Assembly: GCF_907165205.1 (NCBI RefSeq)
Contig: NC_058190.1
Location: 40,598,116 to 40,662,115 of the forward strand
Direction: 5' to 3'
DNA: 64,000 bases
DNA from: Coccinella septempunctata
Lineage: Eukaryota; Arthropoda; Insecta; Coleoptera; Coccinellidae
In this document: positions 22,753-35,022 of the stretch, one piece after another
Layout: the number at the start of each line of letters is the position of its first letter
Position numbering within the stretch: position 1 is the stretch's first letter
The notes under the pieces: generated by a model
What the model was told of the DNA's origin: nothing
Seen by the model: only the letters and a program-made list of their open reading frames with translations
The model's database searches: none
Position numbers and translations under genes: made by a program

Positions 22753-23656
22753 GATTCGGGTGACTTGGGACAGTCCTGTAACTTGGGACAATTACCCCCC
22801 TTGCAAATTTCTTTGTTTCTTACCATTTATGAGTGAAGGGACAAACTTATAAGATTGTGTAGCGTCTTTTGGGTTAGTTTAACAATTAATTCCAGTTGAG
22901 TTTGCCGTGACTAGTTTGAATTGACAGGAAAAATTAACGAATTCAGGAGAGTAAAAGCGCGTTTTTATCTCCCTTATACTTTCTAGTGTCCTGTACATGG
23001 GTTTCACTTTGTGCATGTGTAATTTTTTTTCTGGATACGTGGGATATTAGATATGTCATGAAACAAGGTTGTTTGCAAATCAAACGGCAACTCGGATCTC
23101 ATTCATTTATTTTGTTGTTTCTTAGGGTGACTTGAGACAATGCCAAATAGATACTAGCGGCGCATTGGCAGCAGGAAATATGCCGATTTTTCGCAGGATA
23201 TTATTATTTATGTTATTTCCACAAAGAAATCACCAAAGAATGAAAGAAATCAAAGTTTCCTTGTTTTGTTTAGTTTTTTTACATTTGAGTTACAATATAT
23301 TTACTTTCGTTGTAATAGGTGTTTATCATTCAATTTCTTTAGCGAATTTCAACTATATAATCACAAATTCTAATTTTTCAAAACTATACACCGTCCCAAG
23401 TCACCTATTTCATTCGAAAGTTGAGAAATAAATAGATTTTAACTTGTGTCCCAAGCCTCCCAAATCGGTGGGTGACTTGGGACAAGTATATTTTATTTTT
23501 TTCAAAATTTATATCCGTATACTGAAGCATGGTATAAATCCTAATCCATAGTCTGAGTCATTAAGCATATTCGAACCTCTTTTTAAGATGAAAATATGTC
23601 ACTGTTTTGAAAATATGACAAGTTTAATTCAACAATCGTCCCAAGTCACCCGAATC
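22753..23656. mobile_element. TA-flanked inverted-repeat element with repeated GGTGACTTGGGAC words
   Basis: Terminal inverted repeats GATTCGGGTGACTTGGGAC are exact, and TA stands on both outer sides (22751-22752, 23657-23658), as for Tc1/mariner-type insertion. Inside, the word GGTGACTTGRGAC or its inverse recurs at about 23126, 23392 and 23468. The element is 904 bp. The 99-codon open frame at 23132-23431 has no domain, so it is judged non-autonomous. Confidence 0.75.
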
Positions 23657-23658
23657 TA

Positions 23659-25622
23659 CGGTAGTGTAGTGTAAACTGATTAAATAATTTATGTTAGTGA
23701 AAAACATGTAGCCTTTTAGTTCAATTCAAATTTTCATTAATTCAATATGTTGACTTTCTTGTAATGTGACAAATTGGCACAGTGATTCTTTATTTCCATA
23801 AAGGGTGGTATCGTGTTTCACCACTTTCGGACCATCCTATAAAAACAAAATTATTTCAGCTTATTCGCTAATTAGAGTCGATTCGCCCAAAGTTTGCATT
23901 ATCCTTCTAGCCTAGTCCGAAAAATGTGTAAGAGTTGTTGACTCACCGTGTATAATTTAGAAGTGATACTTATTTTTGAAATGCTATCGAAAGCATGCAT
24001 TTTTTCGAGTTGTTACAAGTCTAACCATTTCATCCTTATAATAGAGAAAGAGTTGTGGATTTTGTGCGTTAATTTTTACTCACTCTATACCTATTGGTAG
24101 CTGTTGAGCCATATGAGCATCAGAAAGATGGTTGTTTCGAAATACTGAGCATATTTTATAGTGGCACTGGATAATAGAGATGTAATAATTTCAATTCAGA
24201 AAGTTTGTTTTTGTCAGGTTCTCGGGAAGGTTCACCTAAAACGTGAAAGAGGAAGGATAATTTAGATTTATTTGAGATAAAGCTGGCCTCACACTGATGC
24301 TTGAACAAATGATTATTTAAATGCCCAAACCCAAAACATTGAAATAATGGGTAGCCTTCTTTCACTCCATACCTAGCACCTAATAATGCAACGACTGTGG
24401 AGAATTCTGTGAACTATGAATAAATGTTTTCCTAAGAATGAACTCTGCTTTCTCACCTTGTTTATCCGCGAACAATGACACAAGCCATGGGTCCCTAAAT
24501 TGTTTTCATTCGTCGTCAAAAAAAAACATTACACTTTCTATGACGACAGTATTCGAATAATGAAATGGAGATGGGATTGAAACGCAACGCGAGCCAGAAA
24601 AAACTACTACGACTTCGCATACTACGCATAATTCTCATATTACAAGCCTAGACGTGGAGGGTAATATCTGTCAACGTAGGGCTGCCATGCGGAGGTCTAC
24701 CAGAAGGTCTACAAGAAAGTCCCTTCTCATCTCCCCAACACCATCGTAATTTACAACCACGTTGCCGTCTAGAAGTGTAGAACTTCTTTCTATTGGCTTC
24801 TTTTATGAAGCAATTGACTTTGAGTTCCAATAACTGAGTAATAATAGTCTACCGTTTCCATTCAATTCACCGTTTCCATAGCTGATTCAACTTAAAAAAG
24901 CTGCAAATTTTACATCTTGGTGTGTGGATTCATTCAAAGTATCACTTGATCTGCTTCAACAGATTCGAAAATATTTTTATCATATATCTAATATATAACA
25001 TTTTTCACATCGAAACGAGTGGAATTGAAAATATGTCCTAGCACATTTACATAAAAAAACTGAATTTATTCCAAGCTAGAGACTGATTAACTTGGAGATT
25101 CTGGATGGTACTTTCACCACCTTATAAACACGTCGAATATCATCGATTATCGGGATATTCAATATGATCCGGCAACACCGTTTCCGGCTCTCTTCACTGG
25201 TAGGTACCAAAGATGAGAAGAAGCTCATTTTTATGTTTTTGTCGAACCCTCATAATAACATGATATACCCACCAACCTTTCATATGATAATATCGGGGAA
25301 AAACAAGTCTGTTGTTTTTGTTCAGTAGGGCATTCCTTCTCGAGAGAATAGGTTTTCTTCGGAAACGGTTGAGTCAGATTTTAATTGGCCAATTAGAGGT
25401 AGATGATCACCCTCCTGGTCGGTCTTTGGAAGTTATGTCTTTGTACAACTGGTATTTCTCCTTCGGCATGTGTAGCTACTTTTTTTGTTATTGAGAACAC
25501 AATTAAGGCATTCGAACTTTTTGCACCTATTGAACATATTTATAAGCATAGAGAAAGGGTCTCTGTTTATAAGTCTATGTTTGCACCAAACACAGTTGAA
25601 TCTTCTTGTGAATTTAGACTAT
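23659..25622. other. Non-coding interval
   Basis: Open frames on both strands are short (up to 69 codons) and show no domain or conserved partner. No RNA gene was seen. Confidence 0.3.
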
Positions 25623-25830
25623 TATACAAGGCGAGTCTTTGAGTCGTACAAATATTTGAAGAGAAGATTCTTGAGGTCAAAAGAAACACTTGTTTCCTTT
25701 ACCATTTTTTTCGAATCGGCTCGGTTTAAAAGATACGGACTGTTCTTCATATTTTCTCGTATAATGTTGAAAAATAAAATCTGTGAAATTCGAAAAAAAG
25801 GTACTTTTACAGAATGCAACTCTTTTTAAA
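25623..25830. repeat. One-armed copy of fold-back family E
   Basis: It begins tacaaggcgagtctttgag and continues with ttgaggtcaaaagaaacact and a tcggctcggttta block as in the full copy at 30109-30703. It is followed by an inverted copy of the short ccaaccga repeat (25850-25905). Confidence 0.65.
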
Positions 25831-25998
25831 AGATGTGTAGTGTGACAATTTTAGCTATACTTCATTCAAATTCATTTTAGCAGTCGGTTGGCCATGAAAT
25901 AATTTTCTCAAGTTTTTGTAACTAGAACGAAGTTAGGTTGGCACACATGAAATGTCGTTAATGTCATAACGCCGTTGCCACAACTAATATCAATTTTT

Positions 25999-26340
25999 AT
26001 TACGAAAATGCCGAAAGTGATTGAAAAAAGAGGCAGGGTTTCAGGAAGTGCTATTTAGAATTCAGGTCCGCTCATTCAAATAGTTATACCCTGATATTCT
26101 AAAATCCACAATACGTCAGACGGTAGCGAACATATTCAATGTAAGAGAATTTATATAATATTTCATCTGAATCTGAACGACTTATATATTTCAGCTGAAT
26201 ATTTCCACAATCAGAAAGATTGTGAATGAAGAGGATAACAAAGAATTTCCTTCTATTGGGAGACCCAAAAAAGTGGTGGCATTTGAGAATTTTATGTTTG
26301 AGTGAATTAATGCGAAATAAAGTTTACTACAGGATTTCCG
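25999..26340 (+). pseudogene. Remnant of a helix-turn-helix transposase gene
   Basis: A start (MPKVIEKRGRV) is followed by broken frames. Joining the stretch ending near 26132 (a gtaagag donor) to the acceptor (atatttcag) near 26193 gives a frame reading RQTVANIFN then LNISTIRKIVNEED and FPSIGRPKKV. This is a pattern of a DNA-binding region followed by a GRPKK linker, as in several DDE-type transposases of insects. Stops follow soon after and no catalytic domain was found. Confidence 0.4.
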
Positions 26341-27019
26341 ATAAATGTCATCGGAGAATAAGTTCCCTAAAATGGATTTTTCTATTTTTCATTTGACTTG
26401 TCCTATACAATGTAAATGCCTTAAGGTACTAATAAATACCTAATTATTATTATTACATCAATGTATTAAGATGAATAGCCACAAATACGCGCAAGTTGCC
26501 CTGTTACTTGTTTATTCATGTGAAATTTTTGTTCAAAGGTGAAGTTCATCTTGATTTGTAACTTCCTTTAATTCCTTTTACTAATATTGATGGAAGATGA
26601 GTTTCGTTGAAGAATTGAACATTCTTGTAATTATCTGTTATTCCTTCGGGAGATACCCATTCCCTACCACTGCATCATATGCATTTCATCTTCTGGTTAA
26701 TATTTTTGAAATCTACAACTGATGTAACGTATTCAAACTTTAGCCAAAGAAGATAACGAACAATAACTCTCCTCAAGCTAGTGCATATTATGATATTACC
26801 TATACTGATCTTTTGTATTTTCCATGCAAATAACTGGATTTGGTATGCTTTCAATCAGTTTGTATAAACTTCAATTATGTTCGTCACATATTTTCCGAAG
26901 AGATTCGACATTGTGATAAAATACGTAATAACAGAAACTTTTACGTAGAACGGGCAACATAGCGTTGATTTAAAAGCCAAAAATGTTTTGACAAGCTTCA
27001 TAACCCCACATTTTCGTAC

Positions 27020-27268
27020 TATACAGAGTGAAATGTGTCAAATTTCCATGGCCAACCGACTGCTAAAATAAAAGTGAATGAAGTATAGTTATTCTGTATG
27101 TTATTTTGTTTTGCCAGGGGTGGCATACCTCATTAGGAAAACTTAAAATTCTATATCTTTTTATCAGGGCTGAATTGGAAAAAGTGGTATGGGAAAAAAG
27201 TGTTTCTCTTAGCCTCAAGAATCTACTGTTAAAATATTCGTACGAGTTCAATACTCACAATGTATATA
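27020..27268. repeat. Copy of fold-back family E with the short ccaaccga repeat
   Basis: The left side (tatacagagtgaaatgtgtc then the ccaaccga core at 27033-27090) is joined to a family E right arm that ends gttcaatactcacaatgta. The composite suggests that the short repeat is an alternative end or an insertion site of the family. Confidence 0.55.
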
Positions 27269-28931
27269 ATCATTAATGGAGACATTCTCCGTCTCTCTAG
27301 GGAGTTGACATTTTATTTTACCTTCACTCACCTGAAGATGCTATTGTGATAGCGAAACACGTGTCGTTGTTTGACGACTCAAGTTACTCATAGTACTGTG
27401 TTTTTAGTTAAAGAATGGAGCAAATAAGATGAAATTTTAATTATTATATCAATTGATTTTCTAAGGAAACTGCAATATTTCAAGAGGACTGTTGTATAAG
27501 ATGTGCCACCCAGTAAGCATGTTCGCCTAAACGGCCTTTTGCATGCGGTAATTATATCGTCAATTACAATGTTTTATTCAACTGCCTTTAGAATGTATGA
27601 AGGTACCATGAAATGAAAAAGGCACTTTAACGTTGATGGATGGATGTAATCCACCGGATGGTGTTCTGAGTTGTCTTTTGTCTCGAAACAAGGACAGCAA
27701 GTAAATGCTTTCTCGGTTTATTACTCTCTAATAATAGCATGGATGGACTCCAGAGGGAATGACAAGGCTGAAGCAAGTGGACCAGTTATGTTCGAAATGT
27801 TTGTCTTCTCTCCTCGAGAGATGAAGAAAAACATAATGAAGCACTTGAGGGCTTCTTACATCACAATCGTCGTTTGTACACATTGGACCATAAATCGATA
27901 ATACTTTACCGCGAGTGACCACAAAAACATCTAAAGTAGTAATCTCGGTAGAAATTAATCAGTTTCAATCTCCTTTCTGTTCGCAAACACACAGAAAATA
28001 ATTTCGAAAACAATATTTCCTGGAAAAAGGTTCATAAAAGAAATAAATTGTAATTTTCCAGGAGAGCGCTTCAAAGAATGTTACGAAGTTGTTGTCTATT
28101 GAAAGGTTATGGTGGCTCAAAAGATTCTACAAATGCGCAAAAAAGTTTTGTTTTGACACTGAACGTTCTCACTTTTCTGACGTTTCTTATAGACTTGTAA
28201 GTAGTTGGGGAGCCCCAGAGGTAAATTCAGAATTTGCTCGAGCGTGTCAGATTGAGATATATGTGGTAAATTACATGTTGAAAAGTATACATTCTTTCAA
28301 TCTGACAATTTAAGGGTGACATAAATGTGTAGGAGGGCGAGAAACTTCTGTACATTTTCAAAAGGTCACAAAAATGAGTTTTTTTGAATTATCTCCTTTC
28401 CTGAACTTCAAATCGTTTTCGCGTTCATTATAGAAGTTGTAGAGCATAACATTTTCTACAAATTTCGTTCGAAGCAATTTTTACTACTTTCAAACGTTCT
28501 CGAGCATATGGCGATGAATGGGATTTTATATTGACCTTATATGTAAGGCTAAGCCTCCCGCCCTCATCTTTTTCTAGCTCGACAACGGTTAAGAGTATGT
28601 GAAATTGCTTCAGACAAAAGTTGTATAGAATTTTATTATCTACAACTTTCATGATGAATATAAAAACGATTAGGGGTACAGGAAGGGAGATATTTTGAAA
28701 AAACTGTCAAACTGTCGGACTAAGAAAACCCTTCCTGATTGATGTCAGATTATGTAATGGGTCAACACGTCTGCAACACCGAGATCTGTATGAACACGTG
28801 ACACGCTCGAGTGTGTACAAGTTGCGTTTTTTCTGCATTTTCAAAGGGCCTCTGTGACCTTGCGTCAGGTCTGATATTGTCAGTCTCTTGAAAAGTGAGT
28901 CAATCGTATCGAAACAGAGACAAAACTACAA
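27269..28931. other. Non-coding interval downstream of NEDD1
   Basis: No gene could be supported. It contains a LINE-like 3' motif near 27330-27370. The open frames at 27671-27901, 28089-28313 and 28428-28652 show no domain. Confidence 0.3.
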
Positions 28932-28937
28932 TTTATT
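28932..28937 (-). terminator. Poly(A) signal of NEDD1
   Basis: On the minus strand AATAAA lies about 30 bp past the NEDD1 stop codon. Confidence 0.6.
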
Positions 28938-28967
28938 ATGTGATAATCAAAGAAGAATAACAATGGC

Positions 28968-31900
28968 TCAATGTTTTCCCACATCGCAATAATCGCTTTC
29001 AGTGCCCTGAAACAGCCTGTTGACGTCTCCAGTTCCGAAGAGCTCCCACTTATCCTTCATGAGGTCATTTATCATCTTAAATTCGTTATTGATGAACGCC
29101 TGGAATTTCTTGCAGTGCTCCTGCAACTGACTCTCCAGATCTTCTGCCTGGTTCTTCATGCTCTGCATCACTTCCCGTCTAAGATTCTTCAGACTGTCGG
29201 CGCTATTGTCCGTGAACGCCGTTTTTGGGCTCGTCATCCTCATTTCGGAAATGCGATCTTGCACCGTCGTCACAGTAGAGATGGTTGACTCGTCCTCAAC
29301 CGCGTCTTTGAAGGAATTTGCGAAGGAAACGTCGTTCACGGGCGTGTTGTGCTGCCGAAGACACTCCAAGGGCTGCTCGGCGAAGTTCATGTCGTAAACG
29401 TACACGCTGCCGTCTTCCAAGCCGACCACGAAGATTTTATCGTCGAAACTCAAATCGACACAGTTAACGGGGACGTTCAAATTGATCCTGAATTTGCTCT
29501 CGCCGGAATTCAGATCGGTCACGCACACCTTGTGGTCTTTTCCGGTGGATATTAGGAAATTTCCGTTCCTGGAGAGGCTTATGCCTGTCACGGGCTGCGA
29601 ATGGAGCTGGCAGTTGTACATCTTCGAATACGTTTTGGTGTCCCAGATGGTTACGTAACCGTTGAAACAACCGACTGCCATTTTGTTGGAAGTGGACGGG
29701 TGAAACTTTACGCAACTGCCTTTGGCGCTGTGCTTGTACTCGTTATTCACTTTTCCATCGGCTTCTGTGCAGAAAACCACTGCAGCGTCCTCACAGAGCG
29801 CCGCTAATTGCAGGTCGTCGTGGCTGAATTCGAGGATCTCTATCGGACTCACCAGCTTCGCGAACTTCCTGGAAACGTTTGAAATGGTCAGTCGGCATGA
29901 CGGTTAAAAAAATGGCCGAATGGTCATAACCGCTTTTTCTATAAACTGCGCTGTAGAGATGCCTGATGCCGATTCTAGAATGACTGTTGAGGAATGAATC
30001 TCAAGGCTTCTACTCATTCTTAGCGATTTTCAACAAAGCGTTCAAAAAAGCCTCTTATTGTAACAGTTTTCATGAACGTGTGCAAAAATTAGAAATTCCA
30101 ACTACTTCTACAGGGTGAGTCTTCGACTCGTACAAATATTTTAACAGTAGATTCTTGAGGTCAAAAGAAACACTTTTTTCCTATACTATTTTTTCCGATT
30201 CGGTCCTGATAAAAAGATATAGCCGTTTTAAGTTTTCATGATGAGCTGTGCCATCCCTGGAAAAACAAAATTACCTCCAGAATAATTAGCCGAATCTATG
30301 ACACTACACATCTATGGATCTTGAGAGTTGTATTCAGCCAAGGTACCCAAATTTTTCAAATTTCACAGATACTTTTAAATTTTTTAACACCAAATATAAG
30401 AATACTTTCATTTCACAAAACGTTCAAATTATTCATTAGTTAGCGTACAAGAGTTGGGTTCTTTGAATTTTTGTTATTTTTATTGTACGCAAAGGTCATA
30501 ATGAGAAAACTATGGAAGACGTAGGTGATATCTTGTGTTCGAAAAAGATTCATCAATCATTGTAAAAATAACATTCTTTATGGTTTTTCGACAGCCTGTA
30601 TCTTTCTAACGGAGCCGATTCGGAATAAATGGTAAGGGAAAAAAGTATTCCTTTTGACCTCAAGTTTCTACTGTTAAAATATTTCTACGAGTCAAATACC
30701 CAACCGCTATAGGCGGCATCAAGATGATTTGTGATTGTGATGTACTCCTATTGAAAAATAGTGTGATGATTCTCATTTCTTATATTTTGTTAAAGACTTT
30801 ACCATATTTCCTTCAATAATCGTTTACTTTCTCATCTTCAAGTTACGAATAATAAAATGGCAAATTTAGACATAAAATTATGTTTATGTTCTTTAACCTC
30901 ATGCAGACATCTTTAAGCTTTAACCTCCATACTAATCGCTCTCAAAACCCGTGTAATTTTAAAACCTTTACAGTACGAGTACGTATAAGATTTTAAAACG
31001 AAAAACTTGGTATGAATGCAAAAAATATTTGCTGCATGAATGGTTCACTAATTCAATAGCAGTTTCTTGTGGTAAACATCCACTCACCGGCTTGAAGAAG
31101 CTGAGTACTAGTTTTGAAGTGTTGCGCAAACATTTCTACAATCTTCAATACGTTCGTTCCGAACCAAATATTTATGATTTGGGAATAGTTATTTTCCTAT
31201 CAAGTGCGGAAAGTGATACTTGCCCGCACGAAACTGCCGTTGCCCGAACGATGCGAAGCAGAGTTCGGGTAAGCAGTTGAGTGCGGGCAAGACACTTTAC
31301 GCAAGAGTTAGGAACAATATTTTTTCTACAAGCGCTTGAAATATATAAATATATCCATTTCACGAAACAGATTATATCTCATTTGATTAATTCATATAAA
31401 ATGACAGACGTAATTCTGCATGTCGTTACTAAGGGTTTCTCATCGTTGACGTTCTGTCCATAGAAAGATGATAGAATTTAATTTACTCTATAATATTTGC
31501 GTGCAGGAAAAACCCCTGCTAATCCATTCCCGCACGCAATTGCGTGCGGGAAAGAAATAGCAGGCGTTTTTCCCGCACTCTTTGGGAAAGTGTCTCTTTG
31601 CAACTTGGAATGCGTGCGGGAAAAAGGTTGAACGCGCACGCTTGTAGAAAAAAGTATTTTTTTCTAGAAGCGTACTCGTTCAACCATTTTCCGAACGCAT
31701 ATCATGTCGCTAAGAGTCATTTTCCCGCACTCATGTAACTGCTTGTCCAAACTATTCTTCGCATCGTTCGAAAAAATCACTTTCCGCACTTGTTAGGAAA
31801 AGAGCTATTTTTTATAGCTACGAAGCATTGGACGAGTTCACCACCTGGATTGTTCGATACTCTGTTTATGAATTTGACAAAGTGCGCAAAAGCTTATGAC

Positions 31901-32540
31901 TGTTGATCAGTATTCCCTAATTTTGTTCTATTGAAAACGGCAGTTTTCATCAAAAGTTTGGAATTTTTTCATGGAAAGTGCAGAATTCAATTAAAGAAAG
32001 TGCTTATAAACTGATAGTTCATCCGGTTATGGTGTACCTAGCCATAATTTTGAATTTATTTATTGTTCAACTAAAACTGGATAGCTCAGCGGCCGGTAAG
32101 TGGAATTTTTACCCTTATTTCAGTGGTTCATTTGTTGACCTTCCACAAGATTTTTCCAGTATACGCCATATGGTATTAGAAATCAGTTGTCTTTATCACA
32201 CTCTCACTTTCCTTGAAACAGTTCTCAGCTTGGTGTCGTAAATCATGACTTCACCATTCTTGGTACCCATAGCTAAATGTTTCTTCGTGCCTTTTTTGAA
32301 GGCCACGGATGAGACTTGGTGGTCGTTGATAGTGTGCACTGTCCGGATGTTACTCAGGTCCCTGGTAGACAAGATTTGCGGTCTTTCACCCTGTTGAAGG
32401 ATAGCCATGTAGGAATTGTCATTGCACCAGGAAATGTGGGATATTTCCGTATCGCTAGGGGGTATAAACTCGGAATTTTCTTTAAGCAGTTCAGAAGGCC
32501 AGGAGTTAACACGTATGGTGTTCGAACACGAGGCGAACAT
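28968..32540 (-). CDS. NEDD1: NEDD1-like WD40 protein, gamma-tubulin ring complex recruiter
   Basis: Two exons, 32208-32540 and 28968-29864, join in phase 0 (AAA|gtgaga, aggaag|TTC) to give 409 residues. The first exon starts MFASCSNTIRVNSW and carries the first WD40 repeats (e.g. SHISWCNDNSYMAILQ, GEVMIYDTK). The second continues with VTIWDTKTYSK, repeats ending near QHNTPVNDVSF, a linker with Ser/Thr-Pro sites and a C-terminal helical region (SLKNLRREVMQSMKNQ onward). This layout is that of NEDD1 (Grip71 in Drosophila), whose WD40 part anchors and whose C-terminal helices bind the gamma-tubulin ring complex, recruiting it to centrosomes and spindles. The protein is shorter than human NEDD1 because the linker is short. 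A TAA lies in frame upstream of the start. The 2.3-kb intron holds two fold-back elements. Confidence 0.9.
30109..30703. repeat. Full copy of fold-back family E in the NEDD1 intron
   Basis: The left end tacagggtgagtcttcgact pairs with the inverted right end (gagtcaaataccc). The block attttaacagtagattcttg pairs with caagtttctactgttaaaat near 30661-30680. The unit is about 595 bp. Confidence 0.75.
31186..31812. repeat. Fold-back element rich in cccgcac/gtgcggg words, NEDD1 intron
   Basis: The left end (ttcctatcaagtgcggaaag) returns inverted at about 31780-31800 (ctttccgcacttgttaggaa). Inside, the words gtgcggg and cccgcac recur on both arms, and a perfect palindrome ttcccgcacgcaattgcgtg lies near 31527. 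A related but one-armed segment lies at about 47950-48110 in a PIAS intron. Confidence 0.7.
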
Positions 32541-32841
32541 TTTCGAAAAATTTTAAGAAAAATATGGAAGTTGTCAAATACGTTTGATGAATGTCAATTA
32601 GACAAAATTAATTTCAGCGCATCGGGTCGGTCTAGTAGGTCCTGAGATTTTGATTGAATGAGCTCAAAATGAATCATTCATCGTTTCTTTCTTGTTTCAG
32701 AAACTCTGTCTATTGCAATGAAACCTTCTCATTTGTAACAATATTGATCAGATTTCTAACTTCGACCTTCTGTGTTTACTTGGTTATTGAACCATATTTT
32801 GGTCCAAATAACCTGATGTTCTTACCCTTTGTCTAATGACG

Positions 32842-32969
32842 TCCAGTTGCAGGAAAGTCCATTAAAATTTAATGCTCCATTAAAATTTTATTACCAAATC
32901 ATTCTCTTCAAAAATGAGTTATTAATTTTAATGGTGCATTGAATCTTAAAAGCATTTCCCACAACTGGG
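32842..32969. repeat. Small fold-back element
   Basis: The segment gtccagttgcaggaaa pairs with tttcccacaactgggc, and cattaaaattttat pairs with an inverted partner. At 128 bp it is a typical small MITE size. Two cattaaaattt words stand in one arm. Confidence 0.6.
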
Positions 32970-33150
32970 CCTTCATTAAACATTATAATAAAGTAACTTA
33001 CAGTGACTTTATCATTTTATTTCTTTGATAGAGTCACTCTGAAGTAACTATAATTAAAGAGCCATCTGAACAGATGTACTTTAGTTGCCTATGATATAAA
33101 CTACAGTGATTCTAACAACTGACTCTTGTTCGAGTCACTGTAATATGAAT

Positions 33151-34580
33151 CAAAGATTATAGAGTAGAAAGATAGGAAACGCCCTCATATCGCTAGTACT
33201 AAAAACCGACTACATTTTGGCCAGTGAAAACACATTTGACAATGAGATGGCGCTGAAAACGTATCATCAATACAGAAAAACTGTTTAATAACAGTTTTCT
33301 CTTTTATAATTGAGGGGCGCGAAATTCGAATTCTATTCCTTGTATTCAATTTCAATATCTACCTTGTTGAGAGCAGAAAACAAACATCCTGAGCGACAAA
33401 ACAAAAGGATGATTTTGTTTTGTGACCAGGATGTTAGTTTTTATCTGAACATTGTTTGGAATCGATTGGTATCAATGAAATACGCTGTTGGATTTGATGA
33501 ATTTGTATTTGCAATCTATAAAAAATTCACAAAAATTTGAAATTATAGACAACGAATAGAACTTCGACTAGGATACAAGAGTACATGGTTATCTGCTATA
33601 GTTACGTTAAAGATGTTTTTTCTGTGAAAACGTTTCGAATTAATAAACTGAGTTGAATTTTTACAATTTATAAATCAGAAATTGATATGAACCAACATGC
33701 AATTTACCATCATAGGATACACATTTACGTTACTTACTTATCATTTACAAAATTTTCAGAACCACAATTGAAAAAAACCTTACAGAGGTATACAAGCCTT
33801 GTATTCAAACCCGTCAGTATAATTTCTTCATGCTTTTTCATGATTTCTTCATGGTATGGTCTCTTTATGACACAATATACAAATTGATTGACGAATGAAC
33901 ACTCACAGAAGGTTTCATAAAACTTTGACTTTCCAAACAACAATTTGACAGTCACCCAATTCGCAAATCGAAATCCATAAAACTTTTGTATTTCTGAATA
34001 TATTTTGAAGGCAATAATCTTTGAATGGACGTGTAAAAGTCATAATTTCCCCTAAATGAGCCCTTCATGTAAGGGATGCTTTCTGCATACAACAATTTTC
34101 GTGGATGAACAGTTCTCAATCGACTTGCAGTAAAATGTTCATTGCACATGGTGTAGTCAGTAGAATTTGCAGGCCTGTACGCCCAGAAAAATTTAATCCA
34201 CTTCGTAGCACTGAAAACAAAAATCAATTAATGACCGAGTCACATGTTACCAGTTTTAATACTTACATTTCCATTTTCCTTAGTAAAATTCGTTTTATCT
34301 GATCCACAGTTCTTCACCATACAATTTTCGAACGAAATTCTGAGGTTTTCGCCAAGAAATTAGGAAAAAACTTCAATAATCAGCTAGAACCGGCTTGAAA
34401 AACAAAAGGCGATACGAGGTTGTCTATGGATACGAGAATCAAAACATTCAAAACCTGTTCAAATTTCATATGTCCCTCGAATTGATATTTTAACCAATCT
34501 TAAAAACACATTTGAAACACAGATGGCGCTCACATCACTCTAGTCGCTTCGTTTCCTATCTTTCTACTCTATAATCTTTG
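33151..34580 (-). mobile_element. P-like DNA transposon, copy 2
   Basis: Perfect terminal inverted repeats (CAAAGATTATAGAGTAGAAA plus GATAGGAAAC) are flanked by an exact 8-bp duplication ATATGAAT (33143-33150, 34581-34588). The copy is inverted relative to the one at 18176-19634 and about 30 bp shorter. On the minus strand an ATG near 34320 starts MVKNCGSDK, and after a short intron-like gap a frame (34227 to 33952) contains KWIKFFWAYRP and TMCNEHFTASRLRTVH, the C-x2-H-F pattern of a THAP domain. The two pieces do not join in frame, so no working transposase is encoded. The single duplicated target lies at the centre of an 11-bp-armed palindrome. Confidence 0.78.
33310..33540 (+). CDS. Open frame conserved between the two P-like copies, copy 2
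   Basis: The 76-codon frame begins MRGAKFEFYSLY and aligns with the frame at 19227-19475 through its whole length (ENKHPERQNK, CDQDVSFYLNIVWN, KKFTKI). It runs opposite to the THAP-like piece. No known domain is recognised. Confidence 0.35.
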   Translation: MRGAKFEFYSLYSISISTLLRAENKHPERQNKRMILFCDQDVSFYLNIVWNRLVSMKYAVGFDEFVFAIYKKFTKI

Positions 34581-34607
34581 ATATGAATTACAGTGACTCT
34601 AACGAGA

Positions 34608-34854
34608 CAGTGGCGACAATTGTGGCCTCGTTTTTCATTCGTTCATGACTAACTCACGTTATTGGAACGACAATTCTTTCGGAATTGTCGTTTCCATTAA
34701 TATTTCTCGTTTTTCATTGTCTTAGCAAGAATATGGCGGATTTGGTCACGTGACGTGACGTGAGCCAATCCGCATTCAGAATTAGAGATCATAGCATTGA
34801 AATCTGTGCTTCTGAGACGCCATATTCTTGCGAAATTTCCAATTGTCGCCACTG
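34608..34854. mobile_element. Small element with CAGTGGCGACAATTG ends
   Basis: The 247-bp unit has inverted ends CAGTGGCGACAATT. hAT elements often begin CAGTGGCG, which suggests a hAT-type MITE, but no clear target duplication was found. Inner palindrome gacaattctttcggaattgt at about 34670. Confidence 0.5.
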
Positions 34855-35022
34855 TGTTTGATAGAGTCACTGTAATATGAATGATCCATCAGGCGCCATC
34901 TACAGTTATTTCAAGATTACTAATAATGCAGTTATTCATGATCCACACTGAACATTGAAATAATGGAACTTCATAGAACATATTATAATTGCTACTATAC
35001 AGTTTTATAATTACAATTCTCT

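Noticed and set aside
28971..29907. Several plus-strand open frames of 60-105 codons
   Set aside because: They are antisense shadows of the NEDD1 second exon, whose minus-strand frame is supported by WD40 motifs.
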